A stretch of 64,000 bases of DNA, taken from contig NZ_LN881717.1 in assembly GCF_001457435.1 (NCBI RefSeq), forward strand, positions 1,555,144-1,619,143, in the 5' to 3' direction. This DNA is from Actinobaculum massiliense (GTDB lineage: Bacteria > Actinomycetota > Actinomycetes > Actinomycetales > Actinomycetaceae). Of the stretch, positions 17,432 to 26,031 are shown one piece after another; within the stretch, counting starts at the first letter, position 1; the number at the start of each line of letters is the position of its first letter. Made by a program: the position numbers and the translations under genes. A model generated the notes under the pieces. The model did not search any database. It was not told the origin of the DNA and saw only the letters and a list, made by a program, of their open reading frames with translations.

Positions 17432-18538
17432 ATGATGGTTCCTGTGGTTAAACCTTCTCTCACAAGCGGTAAGGCATTCGCGGCGGCAACGGTGATCGCC
17501 CTCATTATGCCGGGGGCCTATATGGTCGAATCGGCTGGCCCGGTGGTGGATACCACGGGGCAGATGGACGGAAGCTCCCTCGTCACGATCGACGGCGCAC
17601 CCGTTTATGACACCGACTCGACGTTTTTAATGACCACGGTTTCCGCCGTCGGAAATCCCGATGTGGGTACGCCGGGGGCTCATGCCCTGCTGGCGCTTTT
17701 CGATCCCAATGCCCAGCTCATCCCCATTCGCTTGCTGTATCCACGCACCTACACCGCCGCAGAGGAAAACCAGAAGAACCAGGCGGCCATGCAGAACTCC
17801 CAAGACGTGGCGGGAAACGTGGCGCTGGAAATGGCTGGCTACGAAACCAAGATGAAACTGACGGTTGCCGGCGCGCTTGAGGGAGGCCCGGCCGAGGGGA
17901 AACTCGCCGCCGGCGATGTGCTGGAGAAAATTGAAGCGGGAGGGGAGACCATTGACGTTCACTCCTTTAGCGATCTTTCCGCTTTTTTGGCTCGCACCGC
18001 TCCGGGGAGCGAGGTGAAGGTGACGTATCAGCGCGGCGAGGAAAGCGCGGAGGTAGCCCTCACAACCGCCGCTTATGAGCCGGATGCCAGCGGTTGGGTG
18101 AAACCGGGTTCGCAGCTCGGGATCGCGGTAACGGTGAGCGACGTCGCCGCAGATCCGCAGGTCAATTTCGCGGTGGAAGGAATTGGCGGGCCGAGTGCGG
18201 GCCTCATGTTCACGATCGGTATTTACGACAAGCTCACCCCCGGTTCGCTGGCGGGTGAGGCAAAAATTGCCGGGACCGGGACGATCGCTTATAACGGCGA
18301 CGTCGGGCCGATTGGCGGCATTCAACACAAACTACGCGGCGCGGCAAGCGCCGGTGCCACCGATTTCTTTGCGCCTGCCCTCAACTGCCCGGAAACGGTG
18401 GGTTGGGAACCCGAAGGCATGAATATCTGGTCGGTGCGAAATGCCAGCGAGGCCATTCACGCCGCGGAGGCGATTGGGAAAGGCGAGAGGCCCGAGCTAC
18501 CCACCTGCCAGGATGCGAGCGAGGGTTTCGCGTCCTGA
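17432..18538 (+). CDS. Membrane-anchored PDZ / Lon-type (S16) serine protease
   Basis: 368 residues. One N-terminal membrane segment (about 12-32, GKAFAAATVIALIMPGAYMV) places the rest outside. A PDZ-like domain covers about 145-215 (GALEGGPAEGKLAAGDVLEKI). The C-terminal S16 domain has the catalytic Ser in GIGGPSAGLMFTIG and the partner Lys in GGIQHKLRGAASAGA. This is the Rv3194c/YlbL family. The start ATG-ATG has only a weak SD. It is divergent from the zincin-like gene and followed by the UPF0182 gene in the same direction, a conserved actinobacterial arrangement. Likely an envelope quality-control protease. Confidence 0.9.
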   Translation: MMVPVVKPSLTSGKAFAAATVIALIMPGAYMVESAGPVVDTTGQMDGSSLVTIDGAPVYDTDSTFLMTTVSAVGNPDVGTPGAHALLALFDPNAQLIPIRLLYPRTYTAAEENQKNQAAMQNSQDVAGNVALEMAGYETKMKLTVAGALEGGPAEGKLAAGDVLEKIEAGGETIDVHSFSDLSAFLARTAPGSEVKVTYQRGEESAEVALTTAAYEPDASGWVKPGSQLGIAVTVSDVAADPQVNFAVEGIGGPSAGLMFTIGIYDKLTPGSLAGEAKIAGTGTIAYNGDVGPIGGIQHKLRGAASAGATDFFAPALNCPETVGWEPEGMNIWSVRNASEAIHAAEAIGKGERPELPTCQDASEGFAS

Positions 18539-18604
18539 AGAACGAGATTCGGCCAATGTTTTTGTCGGTGCCGTCGGTTATCGTTAAACAGAATGTAAAA
18601 ATAT

Positions 18605-18624
18605 TGTGCCCCGAGCGGGGCACA
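18605..18624. terminator. Stem-loop between the PDZ-protease and UPF0182 genes
   Basis: TGTGCCCC-GAGC-GGGGCACA is an 8-bp perfect stem, 25 bases before the TTG start of the UPF0182 gene. There is no T run, so it may attenuate or stabilise rather than terminate. Confidence 0.45.
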
Positions 18625-18648
18625 GAATCTAAGGCATAGGATTTCAGT

Positions 18649-21600
18649 TTGACTACTTACCAGGCATCGACGCGCCAGCGCCGATCCGGGGGAATGAGTG
18701 CATTCATTCCCACGCTGGTGATCCTCGCGCTTATTGTGGTGGCTTTCGCCGTATCGGCGAGCGTCTACACAGAAGTGCAGTGGTACTCCCAGCTCGGAGC
18801 GGCTCGAGTTTTCTTCACCCAGTGGGGATGGGCACTGGCATTAGGCGTTATCGGCACGCTACTTATGATGGCGGCCGTTATTATCAACTACGCCGTCACC
18901 AAGACAAAGGGCAAGGCCGAAGGCGCCGAGAACGCGGCGCCGGCTGGCTCGAATATTTCCCACTACCGCTCCCTCGCGCTCAAGCACAAGTGGGTGACTT
19001 ACCTTGCTATTCCGCTTCTCGTGGCGCTTATTTTTGGTTCGCCGCTGGCGGGTGAATGGCGCACGTACCTCACCTGGATCAATCGCACCCCCTTCGGGCA
19101 GACCGATCCGCAGTTTGGCCTTGAAGTGAGCTTCTACGTCTTCACCCTCCCGGTAATTCAGTCCATCCTCACCTTCCTTATTACTCTGCTGGTCGTGAGC
19201 GCCGCCACCGCGGTCATCGGCCACTACCTGCACGGCGGCCTGAGCGTTGACGAGGGCAAGATCGAGGTGGGTGGCCGCGCTCGCGTGCACGGAGCGATTC
19301 TCGGGTTGCTCCTGATTCTGGTGTTCGCGGCCCAGCTGTGGGTTTCGCGCTACAACCTCTTGCTGGGGCAAAACGAGCGTTTCTCCGGAGCTTCCTACGC
19401 GGATATTAATGCCGTCCTTCCGGGGCGCACGATCCTCGCGGTGATCTTGCTGCTCATTGCGATTCTCTTCGTGGTCTCGGCGTTGCGCGGAATATGGCGC
19501 CTGGTGACCACCGGCCTGATCGTGGCGGTGGTTTCCGCGCTCGCGGTGGGTTGGGCCTGGCCGCAACTGGTGCAGAGCTTCCAGGTTCGTCCGAACGCAA
19601 TTGAAGCCGAATCGCCCTATATTAAGCGCAATATTGACGCCACCTTGACGGCGTACGGCCTCGATGACGTGGAGACCCGGAGCTATCAGGCCCGCACGCA
19701 GGCGGAAGAAGGCCTGTTGGCGGGGGATGCGGAAACGGCGGCGCAAATCCGCTTGCTCGATCCGAATATTGTTTCCCCCACCTACAACCAGATGCAGCAG
19801 AACCGCCAGTACTACTCGTTCCCGGCGCAGTTGGCGGTTGATCGCTACCAGCTCCCTGACGAAAAAGAGGGCGTGCTACGCGATACAGTGATTGGTGTGC
19901 GCGAGCTGAACTTGGCGGGCTTGGACCCCGACCAGCGCACCTGGATCAACGAGCATACGGTTTACACCCACGGCTTCGGTGTTGCGGCGGGTTACGGTAA
20001 TACAACGACGACGCAGGGCCAGCCTCAGTTCTTCCAGGCCGGTATTGCAGCGGACGGCTCGGCCTCCGTCAATAAGCTCGGCGATTACGAGCCGCGCGTG
20101 TACTTTGGCCAGAACCTGCCCGAGTACTCGATTGTGGGCGCGCCAGAGGGTGCGGAGCCCTGGGAAATTGACTACCCGTCGGATTCGGCCGGAGGTCAGG
20201 AATACAACACATACTCCGGTAACGGTGGCCCGTCGATTGGCGGGATCTGGAACAAGCTGATGTACGCCATTAAGTACCGTTCCACCGATATCCTCTTCTC
20301 CGACCGCGTGACGGATGACTCGCAGATTCTCTTTGTGCGCGATCCGCAGGAGCGAGTCCAGCGCGTGGCCCCCTACCTGACTCTCGATTCCAAGATCTAT
20401 CCGGCCGTGGTGGATACGGACAATAATCCGGACACCCCCAAGCGCCTGGTGTGGATTGTGGACGGATATACGACGTCGAACAACTACCCCTACTCGGCGC
20501 GCGAGTCGCTCCAGGAGGCGACGGTCGATGCGCTGACCGGGCAGGTACAGCCGGCCTCGCAGGTGAACTACATTCGCAATTCGGTCAAGGCGGTGGTCGA
20601 TGCGTATGACGGCTCGGTCACGCTCTACCAGTGGGATACCGAAGATCCGGTGGTCAACGCCTGGGACAAGATCTTCCCCGGAATGCTCACCCCGGTTTCC
20701 GAAATGTCCGGCGATCTGATGGCGCATGTGCGCTATCCGGAGGATCTGTTCAAGGTGCAGCGGCAGCTTCTTGCTCGCTACCACGTGACGGATCCGGCGT
20801 CGTTCTACACCACCGGTGACTTCTGGAATATCCCCACCGATCCGGGCTCGACCACGACCACCAATGCGCAGGGCGCGATTGTGACCGGGCAGGGAACCAA
20901 TGCGGTGGCGCAACCGCCGTACTACTTGACGTTGCAAATGCCGGGCCAGGATACGACGGAGTTCTCGCTTTCGACGTCGTTCATTCCCGGCGGCCAGACG
21001 AACCGAAATATTATGACGGGCTTCCTGGCGGTCGATTCGAATGCTGGAAACGAGGCGGGCAAGATTCGCGAGGGCTACGGCAAGTTCCGTCTGCTTGAGC
21101 TACCGCGAGACCTTACCGTTCCCGGCCCCGGCCAGGCGCAAAATAACTTCCTCGCCGATGAGAACGTCTCCCGGCAGTTGAACTTGCTCAACCAGGGCGG
21201 TACGCAGGTCAAGTTGGGTAATCTCCTGACTCTGCCAGTTGGCGGTGGAATGCTGTACGTCCAGCCGGTGTATGTGCAGGCATCCTCGGGTACGAGCTAC
21301 CCGCTGATGCAGTACGTGCTTACCGCTTTTGGTGATTCGAATGCAATTGGATTTGCGCCCACCCTGCAAGAGTCGCTCGATAAGACCTTCGGCGGCGATT
21401 CGGGTGCGCAGGCGGGTGACGCCGCCATTGAGAATCGCAAGAGTGACGATGTGCCGGCGGCGGCGCAGGGTGCGGGGCAGACGCAGCCCAGTGCTGAGCC
21501 CACCACTGAACCTACCGCGCAAGAGAGCCCGGTGGCGCCCGCGCCGGCGGCTGGCGGGGACGGATCCGCGCAAGATCGCCTCAATGGGGCGCTGGCGGAT

Positions 21601-21732
21601 ATGCAGTCTGCGGTCAATGAGGCTGAGACGGCAATGCGCAACGGCGACTGGGCGGCCTACGGCGCGGCCCAAACCAAGTTGCGGCAGGCCCTCGACGCGG
21701 CGGTCGCCGCGGATAAGGAGCTGCATCCCTAA
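18649..21732 (+). CDS. UPF0182 family integral membrane protein
   Basis: 1027 residues from TTG 18649, with AGGA about 9 bases upstream. Seven membrane segments lie in the first 310 residues (for example LVILALIVVAFAVSASVY, WGWALALGVIGTLLM and ILAVILLLIAILFVV). A large extracytoplasmic region of about 600 residues follows, containing the family segments YNQMQQNRQYY, VYTHGFGVAAGYG and RDPQERVQRVAPYLTLD. The C-terminal end has an Ala/Pro/Glu-rich linker (about 925-970) and a short helical tail. It is the orthologue family of Rv3193c. No biochemical function is established for the family. The long GC-rich hairpin downstream is the probable terminator. Confidence 0.93.
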   Translation: MTTYQASTRQRRSGGMSAFIPTLVILALIVVAFAVSASVYTEVQWYSQLGAARVFFTQWGWALALGVIGTLLMMAAVIINYAVTKTKGKAEGAENAAPAGSNISHYRSLALKHKWVTYLAIPLLVALIFGSPLAGEWRTYLTWINRTPFGQTDPQFGLEVSFYVFTLPVIQSILTFLITLLVVSAATAVIGHYLHGGLSVDEGKIEVGGRARVHGAILGLLLILVFAAQLWVSRYNLLLGQNERFSGASYADINAVLPGRTILAVILLLIAILFVVSALRGIWRLVTTGLIVAVVSALAVGWAWPQLVQSFQVRPNAIEAESPYIKRNIDATLTAYGLDDVETRSYQARTQAEEGLLAGDAETAAQIRLLDPNIVSPTYNQMQQNRQYYSFPAQLAVDRYQLPDEKEGVLRDTVIGVRELNLAGLDPDQRTWINEHTVYTHGFGVAAGYGNTTTTQGQPQFFQAGIAADGSASVNKLGDYEPRVYFGQNLPEYSIVGAPEGAEPWEIDYPSDSAGGQEYNTYSGNGGPSIGGIWNKLMYAIKYRSTDILFSDRVTDDSQILFVRDPQERVQRVAPYLTLDSKIYPAVVDTDNNPDTPKRLVWIVDGYTTSNNYPYSARESLQEATVDALTGQVQPASQVNYIRNSVKAVVDAYDGSVTLYQWDTEDPVVNAWDKIFPGMLTPVSEMSGDLMAHVRYPEDLFKVQRQLLARYHVTDPASFYTTGDFWNIPTDPGSTTTTNAQGAIVTGQGTNAVAQPPYYLTLQMPGQDTTEFSLSTSFIPGGQTNRNIMTGFLAVDSNAGNEAGKIREGYGKFRLLELPRDLTVPGPGQAQNNFLADENVSRQLNLLNQGGTQVKLGNLLTLPVGGGMLYVQPVYVQASSGTSYPLMQYVLTAFGDSNAIGFAPTLQESLDKTFGGDSGAQAGDAAIENRKSDDVPAAAQGAGQTQPSAEPTTEPTAQESPVAPAPAAGGDGSAQDRLNGALADMQSAVNEAETAMRNGDWAAYGAAQTKLRQALDAAVAADKELHP

Positions 21733-21779
21733 CGGATTAGCCGCGGCAGTGCGCTCGCGGTGAATTATCCAGATTAGGG

Positions 21780-21813
21780 CGGCGGGCCGGCGAGAAAAAT
21801 CGCCGGCCCGCCG
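21780..21813 (+). terminator. Strong terminator hairpin after the UPF0182 gene
   Basis: A 14-bp perfect stem (21780-21793 with 21800-21813; core GGCGGGCCGGCGA) with a 6-base A-rich loop. It is followed by TGTCTTG. Position 48 bases after the stop supports termination. Confidence 0.75.
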
Positions 21814-21879
21814 TGTCTTGCCCGGCCCGCTGTGGCTGGCAGGGCGATGCACGCGGCAGGCGGTGTAACCGACCGCACG

Positions 21880-21908
21880 TTGCGCGGGGGAGGATAACTT
21901 ACTAAAGT
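21880..21908 (+). promoter_or_regulatory. Probable promoter of the initiator tRNA gene
   Basis: TTGCGC, 17-base spacer, TAAAGT. The -10 ends 13 bases before the tRNA 5' end, which leaves a short leader. The match is moderate, but position and spacing are right. Confidence 0.5.
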
Positions 21909-21921
21909 GGATAACTGTCGC

Positions 21922-21995
21922 CGCGGGGTGGAGCAGTTCGGTAGCTCGCCGGGCTCATAACCCGGAGGTCGTAGGTTCAAATCCTTCCCCCGCCA
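21922..21995 (+). tRNA. Initiator tRNA-fMet (CAT)
   Basis: 74 bases fold as a cloverleaf: acceptor CGCGGGG with CCCCGCC, D-arm GAGC/GCTC, anticodon arm CCGGG-CTCATAA-CCCGG and T-loop TTCAAAT. Initiator features are a mismatch at 1:72 and three consecutive G:C pairs (GGG/CCC) at the base of the anticodon loop. One T-stem mismatch (T-T) is present. CCA is not encoded. A rho-independent terminator follows directly. Confidence 0.95.
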
Positions 21996-22001
21996 CGAAT
22001 C

Positions 22002-22047
22002 GGGACTCGCAATTGCTTCGGCAAAAGCGAGTCCCTTTCTTTTTCTT
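22002..22047 (+). terminator. Rho-independent terminator after tRNA-fMet
   Basis: GGGACTCGC pairs with GCGAGTCCC; an inner TTGC-TTCG-GCAA closes with a UUCG tetraloop. TTTCTTTTTCTT follows. This is the best intrinsic terminator in the left half of the window. Confidence 0.9.
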
Positions 22048-22095
22048 GGCAGTGAGCGGCCCAGCGGCCTGGTGGCCTGCGCGGTGGCAGCCCGC

Positions 22096-23040
22096 CTAGG
22101 CGCGCTTCCAGAAGTCCTTGGTCAGGGCGACGCGGTCTTCCAGGTCGGTTTTCTTCAGAATGTTGTGAACATGTACTTTCACGGTGCTGGGGGAGAGGTA
22201 GAGATCGTCGGCGATCTCGGGATTCGACTCGCCGTTGAGCACCATGGCGAGGATTTCTTTTTCGCGCGGGGAAAGATCGTAAAGGCTGGCATAACGCTCA
22301 ATGCGCTGCTTGATGAATGCCTCACGCACAGCCGAGTGGCTCACCGCCGGCTTATCGAAATGCGTCTCCAGTAAGCCCACGCCGGCGCGGCAAATCCAGA
22401 ATCCCATGAAGATGTAAAGAATGTTCTCAATGGGGTTGCGTTCGGGCAGAAGCAACAACTCATTAGAGAGGAGCGCGTGGGGATTGAGGAGCTGGAAGTA
22501 GATATTCCAGAGCACGGTTCCTACGGAAAGTATGGCGTAGCCCAAGAAGAGCGGGAAGTGTTGGTGCAGGCGCGCCTTTTCCAGTTGGTCTTTGAGCCCC
22601 AGATAGTACACCGCCATGCAAATGACGAGCAAAATGTTCATCAGGGAGCGCACGCTAAAGAAGCAAAACTCGCGCACATTAGAGGGATATACCTCGAAGT
22701 ACATGAAGGCGCTCAGAACAACGAAAATCATGCACGCCAAGGTGGCCAGGTAGCTCGTTTTTCCCACGTAGAGGCAAAACGTGAGCCAGGTGCAGAACAC
22801 AAGCAGGGCACCGATAAGTACAGACTCCACCGGGCTATGAATGGCGAACAGATCAGGGCTGCCACGGCTGGGGGCGTAGGTGGTGCGGAAGACCAGCGAC
22901 ACGTCGAAGAAATAGGCGAGGAAGAAAATGGAGGCGGAGAGGAAGACATCCCGGCGCGTAACAACGTACACCGAAAAACACGTTGCGCAGGCGAGGAGGA
23001 TACAGAGGAACACTGCGATGGTGTAGTGATACAGAATCAC
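22096..23040 (-). CDS. Membrane-bound LuxR-family transcriptional regulator
   Basis: 314 residues from GTG 23040, with AAAGGAAAG upstream. The first about 235 residues contain six or seven hydrophobic spans (IAVFLCILLACATCFSVYVV, LIGALLVFCTWLTFCLYV, LATLACMIFVVLSAFMY and more). The C-terminal 65 residues are a LuxR/GerE helix-turn-helix: YDLSPREKEILAMVLNG, NPEIADDLYLSPSTVKVHVHNILKK. A multi-span sensor fused to LuxR DNA-binding is a one-component membrane regulator. It lies downstream of the antiporter-arcC-argF genes in the same direction, separated by two hairpins, so it may control them. The signal is unknown. The gene has lower GC than its neighbours in the membrane part. Confidence 0.88.
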   Translation of the reverse strand: MILYHYTIAVFLCILLACATCFSVYVVTRRDVFLSASIFFLAYFFDVSLVFRTTYAPSRGSPDLFAIHSPVESVLIGALLVFCTWLTFCLYVGKTSYLATLACMIFVVLSAFMYFEVYPSNVREFCFFSVRSLMNILLVICMAVYYLGLKDQLEKARLHQHFPLFLGYAILSVGTVLWNIYFQLLNPHALLSNELLLLPERNPIENILYIFMGFWICRAGVGLLETHFDKPAVSHSAVREAFIKQRIERYASLYDLSPREKEILAMVLNGESNPEIADDLYLSPSTVKVHVHNILKKTDLEDRVALTKDFWKRA

Positions 23041-23084
23041 GTTCTTTCCTTTCCCGTGAATCTTCGCTCAGATAGTGCCAGGAA

Positions 23085-23112
23085 GCTCGCCGCGTCTAAG
23101 GACGCGGCGAGC
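23085..23112 (-). promoter_or_regulatory. Perfect 12-bp hairpin in the luxR leader
   Basis: GCTCGCCGCGTC-TAAG-GACGCGGCGAGC lies 45 bases upstream of the regulator's start. With no T run after it on the minus strand, it could be a leader hairpin or an operator. Confidence 0.5.
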
Positions 23113-23244
23113 CGGCGAATTTTTGGAAAAATCGAATAAGTTTGTATAGGCCGTCTCCGGCCTTGTTCCTGGGAAAGGCGTTGCTGTGTAGCGGATCTAT
23201 GGTGAACCGCCACGCTGGCTAGGTTTCCCAAAAACTATTTTTGA

Positions 23245-23288
23245 GCTGGCGGTTATGGGGGACTATGAAATGATCCATAACCGCCAGC
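23245..23288 (-). terminator. Terminator after the YfcC antiporter gene
   Basis: A 14-bp perfect stem (arms GCTGGCGGTTATGG and its complement) with a 16-base loop starts 8 bases after the antiporter stop. On the minus strand it is followed by TCAAAAATAGTTTTT, which contains a T run. Confidence 0.7.
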
Positions 23289-23295
23289 GTGAATT

Positions 23296-24897
23296 CTAGC
23301 CGTAGATGAGGACTTGGGCGACCAACATGATCCCGCCGAAGCCGAGAACGAAGGCAACCATTGGCCAAACGAAGCGAAGCCAATGCGAGTACTTCATATC
23401 GAGCATCTGCAGAGTTGCCATCACCAGTCCGGTTGGTGCGAGGAACAGCATTGCGTACTGGCCCCACTGGTAGGCGCACACAATGATGAACCGCGGAATT
23501 CCCACCGCGTCGGCCAGCGGCGCAAAGATCGGCATGGACAGCACGGCCAGACCGGAGGAGGAGGGAACGATGAAACCAAGCACGAAGAAGATGAGCAGGA
23601 GCGCAATAATGAAGATCGGACCGCTCATCCCCGAAACCAGGTTGCTGGCTGAGTTCAGAATCGAATCGGTAATCAGGCCCTCGTTCATCACCAAGTTAAT
23701 TCCGCGAGCCAGGCCAATAATCAGCGAGACGCCGACCAGCGAGGAGGATCCTTCGGTAAAGGCGTCAACGAGTTGCTTCTCGCCTACCTTGTCCGGGCCG
23801 AAGGCCGAAATAAACATGATGATGACGGTAATGGTGAGGAACATTGCCGCCATGGCCGGGAAGCCCCAGCCTTGCGCCATAACGCCCCAGACCATAATCG
23901 GGAAAGCCGCCACGAAGAGGATCAGAATGATGCGACGCTGCCAGGTGAAGGCCTTCGTATCCGTGGTGGTCATCGCCCAGCGGCGGTTGAACTCCTCGTG
24001 ATCTTCCCAGGTATAAGAAGCGGAGGGATCAGCCTTGATCTTCTTCGCGTACCAGTAGAGGTAGCCAACGACGACGACGGAGCCTACCACGAGTCCGGCT
24101 GCGCGCCAGAGAATGCCGTCGGTAAACGGGATTCCAGCCGCATTCGAGGCAATAACGGAAGAGAACGGATTGATGGTGGAGAATGTGGTGCCCATTGATC
24201 CGGCGAGGAAGATAGCGCCCACACATATGATTGAGTCATAGCCGAGCGCTAAGAATATGGGCACTAGAATCGGATAGAAGGCAACTGCCTCCTCCTCCAG
24301 GCCGCACAGCGATCCGCCCGCGAGCATGAAGATCGAAACGAAGAAGACGAGGAGGAATTCCTTGCTCTTGGTTTTTTGCGTGAGCGCTAGGAGCCCCGAT
24401 TCGAAGGAGCCGGTCGCTCGGACCACCCCAATGAGGCCACCCAGAACGAAGATGAAGACCATAATGTCAACCGCTTCGATCGTTCCTCGCACCATGGCGC
24501 TGGGAACATCGGCCGGGCCTGCCGGGTTCGCCTCCACGGATTCGTAGGAGTTCGGAACGGAGATGGCCTTGGAGAGAGCTCCCGAGGTGAACTGGTCAAT
24601 TTGCAGTTCAAGCCCGAGTTCATCAAGGGTGGACTGCTCGGCCGGAAGGTTCTCTGATTTCCCCTGCGGGGTGACCATAACCAGCGAAGAAGAGTCGGCG
24701 TCGTACGAAAGCTTCGAATACGAACCGGCGGGGATGAGCCAGGTGGCGATGGCCGCCACAATGGTCAGGATGAACAGAACGGTGAAGGCCGAAGGAACCT
24801 TGAGTCGGAAGCCTTTTTTCTTGGGCTTGCCGGGCGAGGTGGCTCCTGGCGCGGTCTCAACGCGCGCTCCGGCGGTTTCTTCCACGGTGCTAGCCAC
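23296..24897 (-). CDS. YfcC-family amino-acid antiporter (ArcD-like)
   Basis: 533 residues with about 12 membrane spans. The charged cytoplasmic N-terminus (KPKKKGFRLK) is followed by VLFILTIVAAIATWLIPAG, an extracellular Asp/Glu-rich loop and the YfcC-type signatures AGGSLCGLEEEAVAFYPI and FIVPSSSGLAVLSMPI. The GTG start overlaps the arcC stop by 8 bases, so the two are coupled. The YfcC family belongs to the C4-dicarboxylate-carrier-like superfamily and often takes the place of ArcD in arginine-pathway operons. By context it should exchange arginine or citrulline for ornithine. Transport direction and substrate are inference. Confidence 0.85.
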   Translation of the reverse strand: MASTVEETAGARVETAPGATSPGKPKKKGFRLKVPSAFTVLFILTIVAAIATWLIPAGSYSKLSYDADSSSLVMVTPQGKSENLPAEQSTLDELGLELQIDQFTSGALSKAISVPNSYESVEANPAGPADVPSAMVRGTIEAVDIMVFIFVLGGLIGVVRATGSFESGLLALTQKTKSKEFLLVFFVSIFMLAGGSLCGLEEEAVAFYPILVPIFLALGYDSIICVGAIFLAGSMGTTFSTINPFSSVIASNAAGIPFTDGILWRAAGLVVGSVVVVGYLYWYAKKIKADPSASYTWEDHEEFNRRWAMTTTDTKAFTWQRRIILILFVAAFPIMVWGVMAQGWGFPAMAAMFLTITVIIMFISAFGPDKVGEKQLVDAFTEGSSSLVGVSLIIGLARGINLVMNEGLITDSILNSASNLVSGMSGPIFIIALLLIFFVLGFIVPSSSGLAVLSMPIFAPLADAVGIPRFIIVCAYQWGQYAMLFLAPTGLVMATLQMLDMKYSHWLRFVWPMVAFVLGFGGIMLVAQVLIYG

Positions 24898-25834
24898 GGT
24901 TGCCTCCGTCAGTCAGAGTGGTGCCGGTGGTGCCCGCCAGGCCCTCGGCGGCCTTCTCCAGCGAAGTGATAATCGCGCGGCGGCCGGGATGCGCCTCCAC
25001 GAAGGACAGGCACGCTTCCACCTTCGGAAGCATCGAGCCGGCGGCGAACTGACCGTTCTCCATCGCTTCGCGCGCCTCGGCGACGGTAAGCGTTGAGAGT
25101 GCCCGCTGCTGGGGAGTGTTGTAATCGACGTAAGCCGCGTCCACGGCCGTAAGAATAAGGAGCGTATCGGCATCAAGCTGATCGGCCAGCAAGGCGCCGG
25201 TGCGGTCCTTGTCAATAACGGCCGGTACGCCGGAAAGTCCGGCGTCGTCGACCACCGGAACACCGCCGCCACCGGCGGCAATAACCACGGTTCCGCCTTC
25301 CACAAGGTTATTAATAACCGGAGCTTCCACAATGGAAATTGGTTGCGGGGAGGCAACCACCCAGCGCCAACCACGCCCGGAATCTTCCTTGTAGATATTT
25401 CCGGTCTCTTCGTGCAACGCCTTTGCCTGCTCTTCGGAGTAGAAGGCGCCGACCGGCTTGGTGGGCGATTCAAACGCGGGATCGTCCTTATCGACCAAGG
25501 TTTGGGTTGCCAGCTCCACGCACTGCTTATCGATTCCGCGGTTGCGTAGTTCGTTACCAATGGTCTGCTGCAGGTGGTAGCCAATGTACCCCTGCGACAT
25601 TGCGCCGCATTCGGCAAAAGGAATGCGCGGGCCGTCTCCGGCGTCAGCCGCTTTATCGGTGGAGACCTTAATCATTCCTACCTGCGGGCCATTGCCGTGC
25701 GTGACGGTCACAGAGTTTCCAAGCTCGACCAGGTCAACAATGGACTTCGCGGTGTTCTTCGCCAGTTCGAGCTGTTCTTCGGGGGTCTTCCCCAGGGCGT
25801 TACCGCCCAGAGCCACAACAATTTTTTCGGACAT
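24890..25834 (-). CDS. arcC: Carbamate kinase
   Basis: 314 residues, full length for the amino-acid-kinase-fold carbamate kinase that makes ATP from carbamoyl phosphate and ADP. Seen: VVALGGNALGKTPEEQ, THGNGPQVGMI, VVIAAGGGGVPVV and DKDRTGALLADQL. SD GGAAGGA lies 7 bases before the ATG. It overlaps the antiporter gene downstream and follows ornithine carbamoyltransferase after a 197-base gap that holds a GC hairpin. Substrate-level phosphorylation under fermentation is the expected role. Confidence 0.95.
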   Translation of the reverse strand: MSEKIVVALGGNALGKTPEEQLELAKNTAKSIVDLVELGNSVTVTHGNGPQVGMIKVSTDKAADAGDGPRIPFAECGAMSQGYIGYHLQQTIGNELRNRGIDKQCVELATQTLVDKDDPAFESPTKPVGAFYSEEQAKALHEETGNIYKEDSGRGWRWVVASPQPISIVEAPVINNLVEGGTVVIAAGGGGVPVVDDAGLSGVPAVIDKDRTGALLADQLDADTLLILTAVDAAYVDYNTPQQRALSTLTVAEAREAMENGQFAAGSMLPKVEACLSFVEAHPGRRAIITSLEKAAEGLAGTTGTTLTDGGNRG

Positions 25835-25950
25835 TTTTCTATCCTTCCGAGATATAAGGTCCGGGCGGCCCGCGGGCCCAGTGGGGCGTAAGGTTCACAG
25901 CCCGCGAGTCATCAACCCTTAGAACTGCGAGCTGGGAACCGTCAGGCCGG

Positions 25951-25978
25951 CGCGGGCCGCCCGGTGGAACGGCCCGCG
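25951..25978 (-). promoter_or_regulatory. GC hairpin between argF and arcC
   Basis: CGCGGGCCG and CGGCCCGCG are separated by 10 bases. It lies 53 bases after the argF stop with no T run. It could partly terminate or protect the 3' end of the argF transcript. Confidence 0.4.
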
Positions 25979-26031
25979 GCTGGGCCGTTCCGATTGTGTG
26001 AGCGGGCCGGGGCCGCGCTCAGCTTTGGAAA

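Noticed and set aside
18859..20937. Long minus-strand ORFs opposite the UPF0182 gene
   Set aside because: Mirror frames of a highly expressed GC-rich gene; His/Arg-rich and without homology.
25835..26031. Riboswitch in the argF-arcC gap
   Set aside because: Only a single GC hairpin is visible, with no conserved riboswitch core.
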